A stretch of DNA of 64,000 bases from Lachnospiraceae bacterium (GCA_910574865.1 CAJTDN010000008.1:124001-188000), one strand, 5' to 3'. Counted from the first letter of the stretch, positions 25,526-34,762 are shown. Made by a program: numbers and translations. The notes: generated from the sequence alone by a model not told the origin.

Positions 25526-27079
25526 CTATTCACGGAACAACTCCCGCTTGCGCCCTATCATCTCGTCAATTCGTTCCATATATTGGGAAACATTTTTCAC
25601 GTTCTCGCAGCGCCGGATGTTCCCGTCAGGATAAATCCTCTTTGAAATGCTCCCCGCCCCGCAGGCTACTATGGTCTGCACTTCCTCCATAATAAGTATA
25701 TTGTAAATTCCCGCTTTGTCAACCTTTGCATAACCAACATTTTCAAAGTTTCCGGCAATATCCTTCTGCCGGTACAGATAATACGGCAAAAGTCCCATGC
25801 GCGAGGCGGATACCGCCCCCGCCTCCACCATCGCCTCGATTTCATCTTGCAGCCCTGCATCCGGCACTCTCCCGTCCTGCCCCATGCGCGCGGCGCGCTT
25901 GATGGCCAGCGAATGCACCGTCAGGCTGTCCGGCCCAAGTTCCTCCACCTGGCGCAGGGTATCGCGCACGTCCTCTATCCGCTCGCCCGGAAGCCCCACG
26001 ATCAAATCCATGTTAATATTGTCAAATCCCTGCTTCCGCGCCATATGGAAGCCATCGCGCACGTCCTGCACGGTATGCCGCCTGCCAACCAAATCAAGCG
26101 TCTTTTGCTGCATTGTCTGTGGATTGATGGAAATCCGGCTCACCGGGTGCGAGCGAAGCACTTCCAGCTTTTCCCGCGTGATACTGTCCGGCCGCCCCGC
26201 CTCCACCGTATATTCCAGCAAACCGCCCGCGCCCATGTGGAAGGAAAATGACTCGTCAACCTGACGCAACAGCCGCTCCAGCTGCCCCGGTTCCAGCGTG
26301 GTCGGCGTGCCCCCGCCAACGTAAACCGTGTTCAGCCGCTGCCCCCTCATCTGCGCGGCAACGACCGACAATTCCTTGCACAACACGTCCAAATACGCGT
26401 CCACTTGCCCTTTCCACAAATCGAGGGGCGACGAGCCAAAGGAACAGTAGGAGCAAATGCTCGGACAAAACGGGATGCCCACGTAGAGGCTGAAACCATG
26501 CCGAACGTCCAGCGGTGCAAGCAACGCCTTCTCGCGCCCCGCGATTTCCACCGCCAGCCTGGCTTTTGACGGCGCGACGGCATAGTCTTGCCGCAACACG
26601 TCCACCGCCCGTTCCTCGCTTCCTTCCCGTACGACGAGCTGCGTCGCCAGCTTCGTCGGGCGCACGCCCGTGAGCACCCCCCAGGCCAGCTCCTTCCCCG
26701 TCGTCTGGGACAAAAAACGATAGACGAGGCGCGTCACCTCGCGCTTTTGCGCCTGCATGGCCTCCTTCTTGCAAACGGCCTCCTCCTTTCGCGCAATTCC
26801 ACCCGGCCGCAAGTCGCCGCGAGTATCCCCAAGCTCCCGCATTCCCGCAGTTCCACCCGGCCGCAAGTCGCCGCGGGCATCGACAAACTCCACCGTTCCC
26901 GCGCACTCCCGCACGTCGGCGGGCGAAATGCAAAAACAAGAACCCCCGTCCAAATCCAACTTCACAAGAGGTTCCTGCCCCGTATCCACGCGCTGCTCGA
27001 TTTCCGCCTCCGGGAAGAAAGCCTTTACCGTGTGATACACATTATACGTAAACAACGTTTCCTTACAACTGATTTTCAT
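25526..27079 (-). CDS. hemZ: HemZ-like coproporphyrinogen III dehydrogenase (radical SAM)
   Basis: An oxygen-independent radical-SAM enzyme of 517 residues. The iron-sulfur cysteines are C205, C209 and C212 in PFCPSICSYCSFG, followed by YVGGGTPTTLEP and the HemN/HemZ features NINMDLIVGLPGE and TVHSLAIKRAA. The N-terminal domain preceding the radical-SAM core is typical of HemZ. Residues about 67-110 form an unusual insert in which RGDLRPGG occurs twice (DNA repeat at about 26805-26830 and 26860-26885). The gene follows the MBL hydrolase gene by 77 bp, and the relA-MBL-hemZ order is common in Lachnospiraceae. Confidence 0.88.
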   Translation of the reverse strand: MKISCKETLFTYNVYHTVKAFFPEAEIEQRVDTGQEPLVKLDLDGGSCFCISPADVRECAGTVEFVDARGDLRPGGTAGMRELGDTRGDLRPGGIARKEEAVCKKEAMQAQKREVTRLVYRFLSQTTGKELAWGVLTGVRPTKLATQLVVREGSEERAVDVLRQDYAVAPSKARLAVEIAGREKALLAPLDVRHGFSLYVGIPFCPSICSYCSFGSSPLDLWKGQVDAYLDVLCKELSVVAAQMRGQRLNTVYVGGGTPTTLEPGQLERLLRQVDESFSFHMGAGGLLEYTVEAGRPDSITREKLEVLRSHPVSRISINPQTMQQKTLDLVGRRHTVQDVRDGFHMARKQGFDNINMDLIVGLPGERIEDVRDTLRQVEELGPDSLTVHSLAIKRAARMGQDGRVPDAGLQDEIEAMVEAGAVSASRMGLLPYYLYRQKDIAGNFENVGYAKVDKAGIYNILIMEEVQTIVACGAGSISKRIYPDGNIRRCENVKNVSQYMERIDEMIGRKRELFRE

Positions 27080-27111
27080 ACTTCACTCTCTTCATTCGGA
27101 TTTCGCAATTC

Positions 27112-27135
27112 GTGGCGGATTCCCTTATCCGCCAC
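27112..27135. other. Short perfect hairpin between MBL hydrolase gene and hemZ
   Basis: GTGGCGGAT and ATCCGCCAC form exact 9-bp arms around TCCCTT in the 77-base gap. There is no T-run, so it is more likely an RNA-processing or stability element than a terminator. Confidence 0.5.
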
Positions 27136-27156
27136 GGGCCACGTCCGCACTGATTT

Positions 27157-27777
27157 CTATATGAACGGGTTATGCCTTTTTTCATACTCGATCGTCGTCT
27201 CCTCCATGTGTCCCGGCAAGACCCTCGTCTGCCCCGGCAACACGAAGAGCTTCTCCCGCACGGAACGCACCAGTGTCCCCGCGCTCCCCGTCGGCAGGTC
27301 GGTACGCCCGATTGAGGCGCAAAACAGCGTGTCCCCGCTAAAGAGCACCTTCTCCTCCTCACAATAGTAGCAACACCCACCGACCGTATGTCCCGGCGTA
27401 TACAGGATTTTCCACTTCTTCCCTATAAGTTCCAGTACCTGCCCGTCCTTCACGTACACGGCGTTTGAAAAAGTATATCCGCTCCCATACATCGCCGACA
27501 CGTTGAGGGACGCGTCATTTAACAGCGCGGCCTCCTCCTCGTGCGCGTAAACCGGCACGTCAAACTCCTTCACGTACCCGTCAATTCCCATGACGTGGTC
27601 AAAATGCCCGTGCGTCAAAAGGATTGCCTGCAAACGAAAACCGCCCTCCCGGATATGGGAAACAAGTTTTTGCGAATACTCCGCCGCGTCAACCAAGAGG
27701 CACTCCCGCGTCTCTTCATCGCTCACGAGGTAACAGTTCGTCCCGATCATCCCGATCACGAAAGTCTCTATCTTCAT
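27157..27777 (-). CDS. MBL-fold metallohydrolase (glyoxalase II-like)
   Basis: A zinc hydrolase of about 206 residues with the metallo-beta-lactamase motif LTHGHFDHVMGI, a downstream His in YTPGHTVGGCCYY, Asp in LFSGDTLFCASIGRTD and a final His in VLPGHMEETTI. The single-domain layout resembles glyoxalase II-like proteins such as YcbL, but the substrate is unknown. GGAGG lies just upstream of ATGATG; I take the second ATG (27777), with the first at 27780. It sits between relA and hemZ on the same strand. Confidence 0.87.
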   Translation of the reverse strand: MKIETFVIGMIGTNCYLVSDEETRECLLVDAAEYSQKLVSHIREGGFRLQAILLTHGHFDHVMGIDGYVKEFDVPVYAHEEEAALLNDASLNVSAMYGSGYTFSNAVYVKDGQVLELIGKKWKILYTPGHTVGGCCYYCEEEKVLFSGDTLFCASIGRTDLPTGSAGTLVRSVREKLFVLPGQTRVLPGHMEETTIEYEKRHNPFI

Positions 27778-27878
27778 CATCGTCCTCCATTCACCGCCTG
27801 CCAACCCGGTTCCCATCACTTGCGAGGCCGTTTCTTTGCTTCTGTCGCTCGCGCGGCCGTCCACCCGGCATCCGCCAC

Positions 27879-30221
27879 TTACCCCGCCGTCCGCTCGATG
27901 TCCATCACGCCCTCCAGCTGGCGCAGCTTCTCAATCACGCGGGTCAGCTGCTCACGGCTGGTGACGATAAAGCCCATGTCTATCGTGGCGGTTCCTTTCT
28001 TACTGGTACGGATGTTCATCGACTTCACGTCAATCTTCGCCTCCGCCAACAACCTGCTGATTTCCATCAAAAGCCCCCGGCGGTCGTCGGCGTACATTTT
28101 CAATTCTGCCAAATATTCCCCGCCCTTGTCGTTGACCGCGCTTTCCTCCCACTCGGCGTCAATCAGCCTTCCCCGCTCCGTCTCCGTCAAATGGAGCATG
28201 TTGACGCAGTCCGTGCGGTGGATGGACATGCCCCGCCCGCGCGTCACGAACCCGACAATCTCGTCCCCCGGCACCGGGCTGCAACACTTGGAAAAGCGCA
28301 CCGCGATGTCGTCGATGCCTTTCACCACGATACCACTGTGCGACTTGGCGATGTGCACCTTGTTGTTGCCCGCCCCGGACAAAGTCTCCAAAATCGTCTC
28401 GTCGGTAATCTCCTTCTTGTGCTCCTTCTCATATTCCTCCACAAGGCGGTTGACGACCTGGCCTTCCTTCAAGCCACCATGGCCGACGGCCGCCAGGACG
28501 GAATCCCAATCCCGGAACCCGTACTTCTTCTGCACGGTCTGCAAATATTTCGGCTTGCTGACGTCCGTCGCCTCGATGGACTTCGAACGGCAGTAGGCAT
28601 ATATCAGTTCCCGCCCGCGGACGATGTTCTCCTCCTTGAACTCCTTCTTGAACCACTGGTTAATCTTGTTTTTCGCCTGCGTGCTCTTGGCGATGGCCAG
28701 CCAGTCGCGGCTCGGCCCCCTTGAATTTTGCGACGTGAGGATCTCGATACGGTCGCCGTTTTGAATCTTGTAGTCAATCGGCACCAGTTTCCCGTTCACC
28801 CGCGCCCCGACCATCTTGTTGCCCACCGCGCTATGGATGGCATAGGCAAAGTCCACCGTCGTGGAACCGTTCGGCAAGTTCTTGACGTCGCCGTTGGGCG
28901 TGAAGCAGTACACGTCCTCCGCGAACAAGTCCAAGTCCCCCTTAAGCAAGTTCAAAAATTCCCGGTTGTCCGACATGTCCCGCTGCCATTCCAGAATCTG
29001 GCGCAGCCAGCTTAACTTCTCCTCCTCCTGCGCCTTGATGCTCTTGGTCGCGTCCTTGCCCTCCTTGTATTTCCAATGGGCGGCAATTCCGTATTCCGCC
29101 GTCTTGTGCATCTCCTCCGTACGAATCTGGATTTCGAAAGGCTGCCCCGACGGCCCGATCAGCGTCGTGTGCAGGGACTGGTACATGTTGCTCTTGGGCA
29201 TCGCGATATAGTCCTTGAAACGCCCCGGAATCGGCGTGTACATCTCATGAATCACACCAAGTGCCGCATAGCAGTCCTTGACGCTCCCCACGATGATGCG
29301 CACGGCAAACAAGTCCAACACCTGGTCAAGCGTCTTGTTCTGGTTCACCATCTTCTTGTAAATGCTGAAAATGTGCTTCACGCGCCCGTATACCTTGGCC
29401 TTGATGCGGGCTTTTTTCATGTGCTGCGAGACCCCGGCCACGATTTGCTGCACGAACTCCTCCCGCTGGGTCTTGCGCTCGTTCAAATCCTGGACGAGTT
29501 GTTGGTAGACCTCGGGCTGTAAATATTTTAACGACAAGTCATCCAGTTCCACCTTTATCTTGGAGATTCCCAGCCGTTGCGCGATGGGGGCGTAAATGTC
29601 CATCGTCTCGCGCGCCTTCTCCTGCTGCTTGGCCGGAACCATGTACTCGAGCGTTCGCATGTTGTGCAGGCGGTCCGCCAGCTTGATGATGATGACACGG
29701 ATGTCCTTTGCCATGGCGAGGAACATTTTCCGCAAGTTTTCCGCCTGCACCTCCAGCTTATCCTGGGAATAGGACAACCGTCCCAGCTTTGTCACCCCGT
29801 CCACCAGGAGGGCCACCTCGTCCCCAAATTCCCGTGCAACGTCCTCCTGAGACAACTCGGTGTCTTCCACCACGTCGTGCAGCATCCCGGCCACGATGGT
29901 CTCCTTGTCCATCTCAAGTTCCGCCAGGATGATTCCCACCCAGAGGGGATGGATGATATAAGCTTCCCCCGACTTGCGCCGCTGCTCCTTGTGCGCGTTG
30001 CGCGCGGTCTGGTAAGCTTTTGACAAAAGGGAGAGGTCCGCCGACGGATGATACTTCATCACGCGCTCCACCAGCACCTGGTACAACTGTTCCGGCTCCT
30101 GGTAGTCAAACGGATCCTTCACGGCATGCCCGTCGATAATCCTTGATACCCCGCCAGGCAACGGACAATCCTTTACCGTGTCCGGCAATTCAAAATCCTT
30201 AGGCACGTTCACATTTGTCAT
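27879..30221 (-). CDS. relA: RelA/SpoT bifunctional (p)ppGpp synthetase/hydrolase
   Basis: A Rel enzyme of 780 residues. It has the HD hydrolase domain (AYIIHPLWVGIIL, GMLHDVVEDTELS), the synthetase domain (VYGRVKHIFSIYKKM, DLFAVRIIVGSVKDCYAALGV, KDYIAMPKSNMYQSLHT), TGS (CFTPNGDVKNLPNGSTTVDFAYAIHS), a CC/ZFD-like region (RFSKCCSPVPGD) and a C-terminal ACT domain. It makes and degrades the stringent-response alarmones. Intact HD residues suggest both activities. It probably heads the relA-MBL-hemZ transcript. Confidence 0.95.
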   Translation of the reverse strand: MTNVNVPKDFELPDTVKDCPLPGGVSRIIDGHAVKDPFDYQEPEQLYQVLVERVMKYHPSADLSLLSKAYQTARNAHKEQRRKSGEAYIIHPLWVGIILAELEMDKETIVAGMLHDVVEDTELSQEDVAREFGDEVALLVDGVTKLGRLSYSQDKLEVQAENLRKMFLAMAKDIRVIIIKLADRLHNMRTLEYMVPAKQQEKARETMDIYAPIAQRLGISKIKVELDDLSLKYLQPEVYQQLVQDLNERKTQREEFVQQIVAGVSQHMKKARIKAKVYGRVKHIFSIYKKMVNQNKTLDQVLDLFAVRIIVGSVKDCYAALGVIHEMYTPIPGRFKDYIAMPKSNMYQSLHTTLIGPSGQPFEIQIRTEEMHKTAEYGIAAHWKYKEGKDATKSIKAQEEEKLSWLRQILEWQRDMSDNREFLNLLKGDLDLFAEDVYCFTPNGDVKNLPNGSTTVDFAYAIHSAVGNKMVGARVNGKLVPIDYKIQNGDRIEILTSQNSRGPSRDWLAIAKSTQAKNKINQWFKKEFKEENIVRGRELIYAYCRSKSIEATDVSKPKYLQTVQKKYGFRDWDSVLAAVGHGGLKEGQVVNRLVEEYEKEHKKEITDETILETLSGAGNNKVHIAKSHSGIVVKGIDDIAVRFSKCCSPVPGDEIVGFVTRGRGMSIHRTDCVNMLHLTETERGRLIDAEWEESAVNDKGGEYLAELKMYADDRRGLLMEISRLLAEAKIDVKSMNIRTSKKGTATIDMGFIVTSREQLTRVIEKLRQLEGVMDIERTAG

Positions 30222-30265
30222 CGCGGCTTCCCCCTTTCATCAAATATTGACGTTGTCCGATAATA

Positions 30266-30316
30266 CCACGAATTGCTCCGCACCACGTGCTCCCGCAATT
30301 CTAAAGCACCACAAAT
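30266..30316. repeat. Diverged fragment of the 167-bp rseP/dxr repeat
   Basis: AATTGCTCCGCACCACGTGC followed by tcccgcaattctaaagcacc closely resembles bases about 31524-31570 of the tandem repeat downstream of dxr (attgctacgcactacgtgct, then cccgcaatcctaaaacacct). It lies in the gap between relA and rseP. Confidence 0.6.
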
Positions 30317-30374
30317 ATTTCTTAATTATATACACTAATGCAGAAAATGTAAAGCCCATCTTTCACGGAGACAC

Positions 30375-30414
30375 AAAAAAGTTATCCATGGTGAAGCCAC
30401 TTCTCACGGATAAC
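30375..30414 (-). terminator. Rho-independent terminator after rseP
   Basis: On the minus strand GTTATCCGTG pairs with CATGGATAAC around a 14-base loop and is followed by TTTTTT. It ends the uppS-cdsA-dxr-rseP direction of transcription 8 bases past the rseP stop. Confidence 0.85.
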
Positions 30415-30421
30415 CTTTTCC

Positions 30422-31456
30422 TCAAAACAGCCGCATCACGTCGTTGAAAAGCACCACCACCATCAGCACCATCAACGCCGCGAGGCCGACAAAGTGCACC
30501 ATGCCCTCCTTGTCTGGCGGGACGCGCTTGCCCCTGACGGCCTCGATTGCCAAAAACACCAGCCGTCCCCCGTCAAGGGCGGGAATCGGAAGCAGGTTCA
30601 TGATCCCTAAATTGGCCGTCACCAGGATGGCCAACGTCATCATGCTCAAAACCGTGGTCTGGATGTTGATGGCAATGGACTGCTGGTACGTTTCATCCAC
30701 CATGTTGACGATGCCCACCGGGCCGGACATCTGCTGGATGCCGACCTTTCCCGTCACCAGCATCTTCAAGCTCTCAAACGTATAATTGACCCAGTAGCGC
30801 ACCGTGTACAGCGCATACTGCATCGTTCCCAGGATTCCCGGCCGCTCACGTTCACCCTCCCCCGTGATGCCCAGGCGCGGGTAAGCGTCGTCCCCCAGCA
30901 TCCTCGGCTCAAGGACGACCGTCGTCTCCTCCCCGCCGCGCTCGTAAGTGATTTCCATCTTTTCCCCGTCCATGTTCAAGATATTGTAGAGGCTAATCTC
31001 ATCCCACAAGTACACGTGCCTGCCGTTGACTTTCGTGATCACGTCCCCTTCCCGCATTCCCGCCTCCTCGGCCGAATACCCTTCCTGAGTGCCGCTGATC
31101 ACGGTGGGATGGTAACCAACCCATGCCACCATGATAAAGCACAGTATCCACGCCAAAACCAGGTTGAATATGGGACCCGCAACGATAACGGAAATACGCG
31201 CCCACACGGACTTGCTGTTAAAACTGCCCTCGGACACGTCGTCGGCGTCGTCCTCGCCCATCATGCAGGCGCCGCCAAACGGCAAAAGCTTCAGCGAAAA
31301 CTTGGTCTCGCCGAACTTCCTGCCGATGATCGTCGGCCCCAGCCCGAGCGAGAACTCATCGACCCGGATCTTGTTCGCCTTCGCCAGCAGAAAATGTCCC
31401 AATTCATGAAAAATCACGATTGCACTAAACAATAAAACCGCAATGATAATACCCAT
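30422..31456 (-). CDS. rseP: RseP-family site-2 zinc metalloprotease
   Basis: A 344-residue intramembrane protease. The first helix carries HELGH (residues 18-22), the last part carries NLLPIPALDGGR, which supplies the third zinc ligand, and a PDZ domain lies between (about residues 125-200: SAEEAGMREGDVITKVNGR). Such enzymes cleave membrane-embedded anti-sigma factors and leftover signal peptides. It normally follows dxr in one operon; here two and a part copies of a 167-bp repeat separate them. Confidence 0.93.
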   Translation of the reverse strand: MGIIIAVLLFSAIVIFHELGHFLLAKANKIRVDEFSLGLGPTIIGRKFGETKFSLKLLPFGGACMMGEDDADDVSEGSFNSKSVWARISVIVAGPIFNLVLAWILCFIMVAWVGYHPTVISGTQEGYSAEEAGMREGDVITKVNGRHVYLWDEISLYNILNMDGEKMEITYERGGEETTVVLEPRMLGDDAYPRLGITGEGERERPGILGTMQYALYTVRYWVNYTFESLKMLVTGKVGIQQMSGPVGIVNMVDETYQQSIAINIQTTVLSMMTLAILVTANLGIMNLLPIPALDGGRLVFLAIEAVRGKRVPPDKEGMVHFVGLAALMVLMVVVLFNDVMRLF

Positions 31457-31493
31457 CCGTCTACCACCTTATAATATTAATATTGGGGTCCCA

Positions 31494-31848
31494 TTTTGAC
31501 CCTGGTATCAACATGATTCCCACGGATTGCTACGCACTACGTGCTCCCGCAATCCTAAAACACCTCAAATCCGCTCATTTTTCTACGAAAAATGGCTACT
31601 TTTCGGTGTTTTGCGGGTCCCAAAGTCATGTATTGACATGCAAGCATGTCATACATGACCTTTTGACCCTGGTATCAACATGATTCCCACGGATTGCTAC
31701 GCACTACGTGCTCCCGCAATCCTAAAACACCTCAAATCCGCTCATTTTTCTACGAAAAATGGCTACTTTTCGGTGTTTTGCGGGTCCCAAAGTCATGTAT
31801 TGACATGCAAGCATGTCATACATGACCTTTTGACCCTGGTATCAACAT
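31494..31848. repeat. Two full tandem copies plus a part copy of a 167-bp repeat
   Basis: The unit starts with TTTTGACCCTGGTATCAACA and recurs at 31494, 31661 and 31828, a period of exactly 167 bases. The two full copies look identical, while the third stops after about 20 bases, where dxr sequence begins. Each unit ends in a palindrome (GTCATGTATTGACATGC / GCATGTCATACATGAC). A diverged piece lies near 30.3 kb. There is no open frame of note inside. Confidence 0.92.
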
Positions 31849-32971
31849 ATTCATAGGTCTCCCGCTCCGTGGCGAGAATGTCGTCCACGCTTGGATTTTC
31901 GATGTTCTTATGGCGCCCCATGCACTCCGCGATGATGTCGGTAATCGCGAGGTAGCCAACCTTCCTCTCCAAAAACAAGGCCACCGCCCGCTCGTTGGCC
32001 GCGTTCAGGACCGTCGGAAGCGACCCTCCCTCGCGTCCCGCCCGTATCGCCAGTCCAAGGCCGGTAAACGTATCCAGGTCCGGCCGCTCAAACGTAAGCC
32101 GCGACAGCTTGAAAAAGTCCAGCCGCTCCCCGGGCAAATACCTTCTTTCCGGATAATACAACGCATACTGGATTGGCAGCTTCATGTCTGGGGTGCCAAG
32201 CTGCGCGACGACCGCCCCGTCTGCATACTCCACCATGGAATGGATGACGCTTTGGGGCTGCACGACGACCTCGATTTGCCCCACGTCGACACCGAACAGC
32301 CACTTCGCCTCGATGACCTCCAGCCCTTTGTTGACCATCGTGGACGAATCAATCGTAATCTTCCTCCCCATCTCCCAATTCGGGTGCTTTAAAGCGTCCT
32401 CCACCTGGACGTTTTGAAGCTCCCCCCGCTTCCTGCCCCGGAACGGCCCGCCCGAGGCGGTCAGCCAAATCTTGGCGAGCGCCCCCTCCTGCCCGCCCTG
32501 CAGGCACTGGAAAATCGCGCTGTGCTCACTGTCCACGGGCAGGATGGACACTCCATATTGTTTCGCGAGCGGCATGATAATATGCCCCGCCGTCACCAAC
32601 GTCTCCTTGTTTGCCAGGGCGATGTCCTTGCCCGCCCTGATGGCCTCGATGGTGGGCAAGATGCCAATCATCCCAACGATGGCCGTAACCAGGACGTCAG
32701 ATTCCTTCATGGCGGCCACTTCCAAAAGTCCGTCCATGCCAGATATGACCTTCACGTCAAGGTCTCGCAGGTTCTGCCGCAATTCCTTCGCCTTTTCCCC
32801 GTCCCACACCGCCGCCAGGCGGGGACGAAACTTTCGCACCTGCTTTTCCAGAAGCCGGATGTTACGATGCGCCGAAAGCGCCACCACCTCGAGATCGCCG
32901 TTCGTCCTCGCCACCTCCAGCGTCTGCGTCCCGATTGACCCGGTAGAACCCAGAATCGCTATCTTTTTCAT
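31793..32971 (-). CDS. dxr: 1-deoxy-D-xylulose 5-phosphate reductoisomerase
   Basis: An enzyme of about 392 residues converting DXP to MEP in the non-mevalonate isoprenoid pathway with NADPH. The start KKIAILGSTGSIGTQTLEV is the nucleotide-binding region, and the metal/substrate regions are LPVDSEHSAIFQ, LTASGGPFRG and MGRKITIDSSTMVNKGLEVIEA. I use the ATG at 32971 with an upstream AGGAGG. The native sequence reaches about ATERETYEY; the final 15 or so residues (from VDTRVKRS on) and the stop are supplied by the 167-bp repeat. The catalytic core is intact, so activity is likely retained. Confidence 0.94.
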   Translation of the reverse strand: MKKIAILGSTGSIGTQTLEVARTNGDLEVVALSAHRNIRLLEKQVRKFRPRLAAVWDGEKAKELRQNLRDLDVKVISGMDGLLEVAAMKESDVLVTAIVGMIGILPTIEAIRAGKDIALANKETLVTAGHIIMPLAKQYGVSILPVDSEHSAIFQCLQGGQEGALAKIWLTASGGPFRGRKRGELQNVQVEDALKHPNWEMGRKITIDSSTMVNKGLEVIEAKWLFGVDVGQIEVVVQPQSVIHSMVEYADGAVVAQLGTPDMKLPIQYALYYPERRYLPGERLDFFKLSRLTFERPDLDTFTGLGLAIRAGREGGSLPTVLNAANERAVALFLERKVGYLAITDIIAECMGRHKNIENPSVDDILATERETYEYVDTRVKRSCMTCLHVNT

Positions 32972-33081
32972 TTCCTCATGACCTCCTCTGAAAAACCACG
33001 CGCATGTCAAAACGGCAAATCCGTTTTTCCCATGCGCGATTTTGCGCGGCACGCTTCCCATGCCCCGACCCAGGGCACGAT

Positions 33082-33936
33082 TTATAGCACGATTGCCAAA
33101 AAATAAATGGCTGGCGCCGTGAATATCACGCTGTCAAAACGATCCATGATGCCGCCGTGCCCGGGAATCAGCGTGCCATAATCCTTGATGTCATAGTTCC
33201 GCTTGATGGCCGATGCCGCCAGATCCCCGATTTGGGAAACCGCGCCGCCAACCGCCCCGATGATGGCGAACCTAAGCACGCCCACGTCCGCCCCGCCCCA
33301 GCGGTTGATTGCCAGCGCGTACAAGCAGCCAATCAAGGCCGCGCCCGCGATGCCGCCGATGCCGCCCTCCACGGACTTTTTCGGGCTTAGCGCGGGAGCC
33401 ATCTTGTGCCTGCCAATCAAGATTCCCACGCAGTAGGCACAAGTGTCGCATCCCCACGAACAGACGAAAATCAGCCAGACCGTGAACGCGCCGCCCGCGA
33501 GCATGCGAATCTGGTAAATGTAGGACAACATCACCGCCACGTAAAACAAGCCGAAAAATGCCGCCACCGCTTCCCTCGCATGGTATTTCGGATAAGAAAG
33601 CACCATGATTGCCAACAAGCAAACGAGGAACGCGACGAACAAGAGCATAAATAAATCCAACTCCCGCCCCGCCGGCCAAACGCCTTGTACCACGCCTTCT
33701 TCCATGTTTTCCATATTCTTGTTTTTCAATAAAAGCATTCCATAATAAAGTGCCGCGAAAAGATACCCGCAAATTCCCGGAGCCTTTTTTTCGATTCCGA
33801 ACACCCGGTACAATTCGTACATCCCGACCAGACTGATGGCCGCCGTCACGAAAAACGTGACGTAACCGCCGCTAACCAGCGTGGCCAGTGCCAGAATTAC
33901 GAGCAGGATGCCGCTTAACAACCTCGTCCTAAACAT
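33082..33936 (-). CDS. cdsA: Phosphatidate cytidylyltransferase
   Basis: A membrane enzyme of about 284 residues that makes CDP-diacylglycerol from phosphatidate and CTP. Multiple helices are followed by the C-terminal signature (SAIKRNYDIKDYGTLIPGHG...MDRFDSVIF). I start at the ATG at 33936 (MFRTRLLSG), preceded by GGAG; the 8-bp overlap with uppS supports coupling. It lies between uppS and dxr in the classic envelope cluster. Confidence 0.93.
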   Translation of the reverse strand: MFRTRLLSGILLVILALATLVSGGYVTFFVTAAISLVGMYELYRVFGIEKKAPGICGYLFAALYYGMLLLKNKNMENMEEGVVQGVWPAGRELDLFMLLFVAFLVCLLAIMVLSYPKYHAREAVAAFFGLFYVAVMLSYIYQIRMLAGGAFTVWLIFVCSWGCDTCAYCVGILIGRHKMAPALSPKKSVEGGIGGIAGAALIGCLYALAINRWGGADVGVLRFAIIGAVGGAVSQIGDLAASAIKRNYDIKDYGTLIPGHGGIMDRFDSVIFTAPAIYFLAIVL

Positions 33937-34648
33937 CTCCCGACTCCTCCCCGACCCCGCCGTATCTCCTGTCTCTGCTATTATACTGTTCAATGGCCCG
34001 TACCAATTCCTCTTTTGTGAAATCCGGCCACAAAACGTCGGTAAAATAAAACTCGGAATACGCCAGCTGCCACAGCAGGTAATTGGACAGCCTCTGCTCC
34101 CCGCTCGTGCGGATCAAAAGGTCGGGATCGGGCAACTCGCAAGTGTCCAGGTACGACGCGAACACCTTCTCATCAATCACGTCCGCCGCAAGCTTCCCGG
34201 CCGTGCAGTCTGCGGCCATGCGCCTTACCGCCCGCGTCATCTCGTCACGACTGCCATAATTCAGGGCAATCGTAAAATTCAAACCGTTATTGTTCTTGCT
34301 GGACTCCACCAGTTCATGGATGCGGCTTTTGATATCGTCGTCGAGCGGCGCCAGATTCCCGATGACCCGGATTTTCATGTCATTCTTCTCCGCGGTCTTC
34401 AAGCATGTCTTCATATAATTGCGCAAAAGCGCCATCAAGGCGTTCACTTCCGACTGCGGACGGTTCCAGTTCTCCGTGGAGAACGCGTACACCGTCAGGT
34501 ACTTGATTCCCATCCGCCACGCCTCCTCGCAGATACGCTCCACGTTCTTGCTGCCCTGCGCGTGTCCATAATTTCGCGGCATCCCCTTGGATTTTGCCCA
34601 ACGGCCGTTACCGTCGAGAATAATCGCGATGTGCTGGGGTACGTTCAT
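33929..34648 (-). CDS. uppS: Isoprenyl transferase (undecaprenyl diphosphate synthase)
   Basis: A cis-prenyltransferase of about 239 residues that builds the lipid carrier for cell-wall synthesis. Hallmarks are HIAIILDGNGRWAKSKGMPR with the catalytic Asp, LTVYAFSTENWNRP, ALNYGSRDEM, and the C-terminal DLLIRTSGEQRLSNYLLWQLAYSEFYF. I use the ATG at 34648, eight bases after GGAGG, rather than 34666. It lies upstream of cdsA in the envelope cluster. Confidence 0.95.
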   Translation of the reverse strand: MNVPQHIAIILDGNGRWAKSKGMPRNYGHAQGSKNVERICEEAWRMGIKYLTVYAFSTENWNRPQSEVNALMALLRNYMKTCLKTAEKNDMKIRVIGNLAPLDDDIKSRIHELVESSKNNNGLNFTIALNYGSRDEMTRAVRRMAADCTAGKLAADVIDEKVFASYLDTCELPDPDLLIRTSGEQRLSNYLLWQLAYSEFYFTDVLWPDFTKEELVRAIEQYNSRDRRYGGVGEESGDV

Positions 34649-34671
34649 GTCCTCTTCCTCCATCAAAAGAC

Positions 34672-34762
34672 GTTGGGGTCAAAAAACATTCCATCTGTGC
34701 GGTTGGATGCTCTGAAGGAGCATCCAACCATTCATACAGCCGGAAAACATTTTGACCCCTCA
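34672..34762. repeat. Nested palindromic element bordered by GGGGTCAAAA/TTTTGACCCC
   Basis: Outer arms GGGGTCAAAAAACATT (from 34674) and AAAACATTTTGACCCC (to 34759) enclose a perfect 12-bp-arm hairpin, GGTTGGATGCTC / GAGCATCCAACC (34700-34728). It lies between frr and uppS. The borders recur near 8.0, 31.5 and 55.8 kb. It looks like a small non-coding mobile repeat. Confidence 0.65.
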
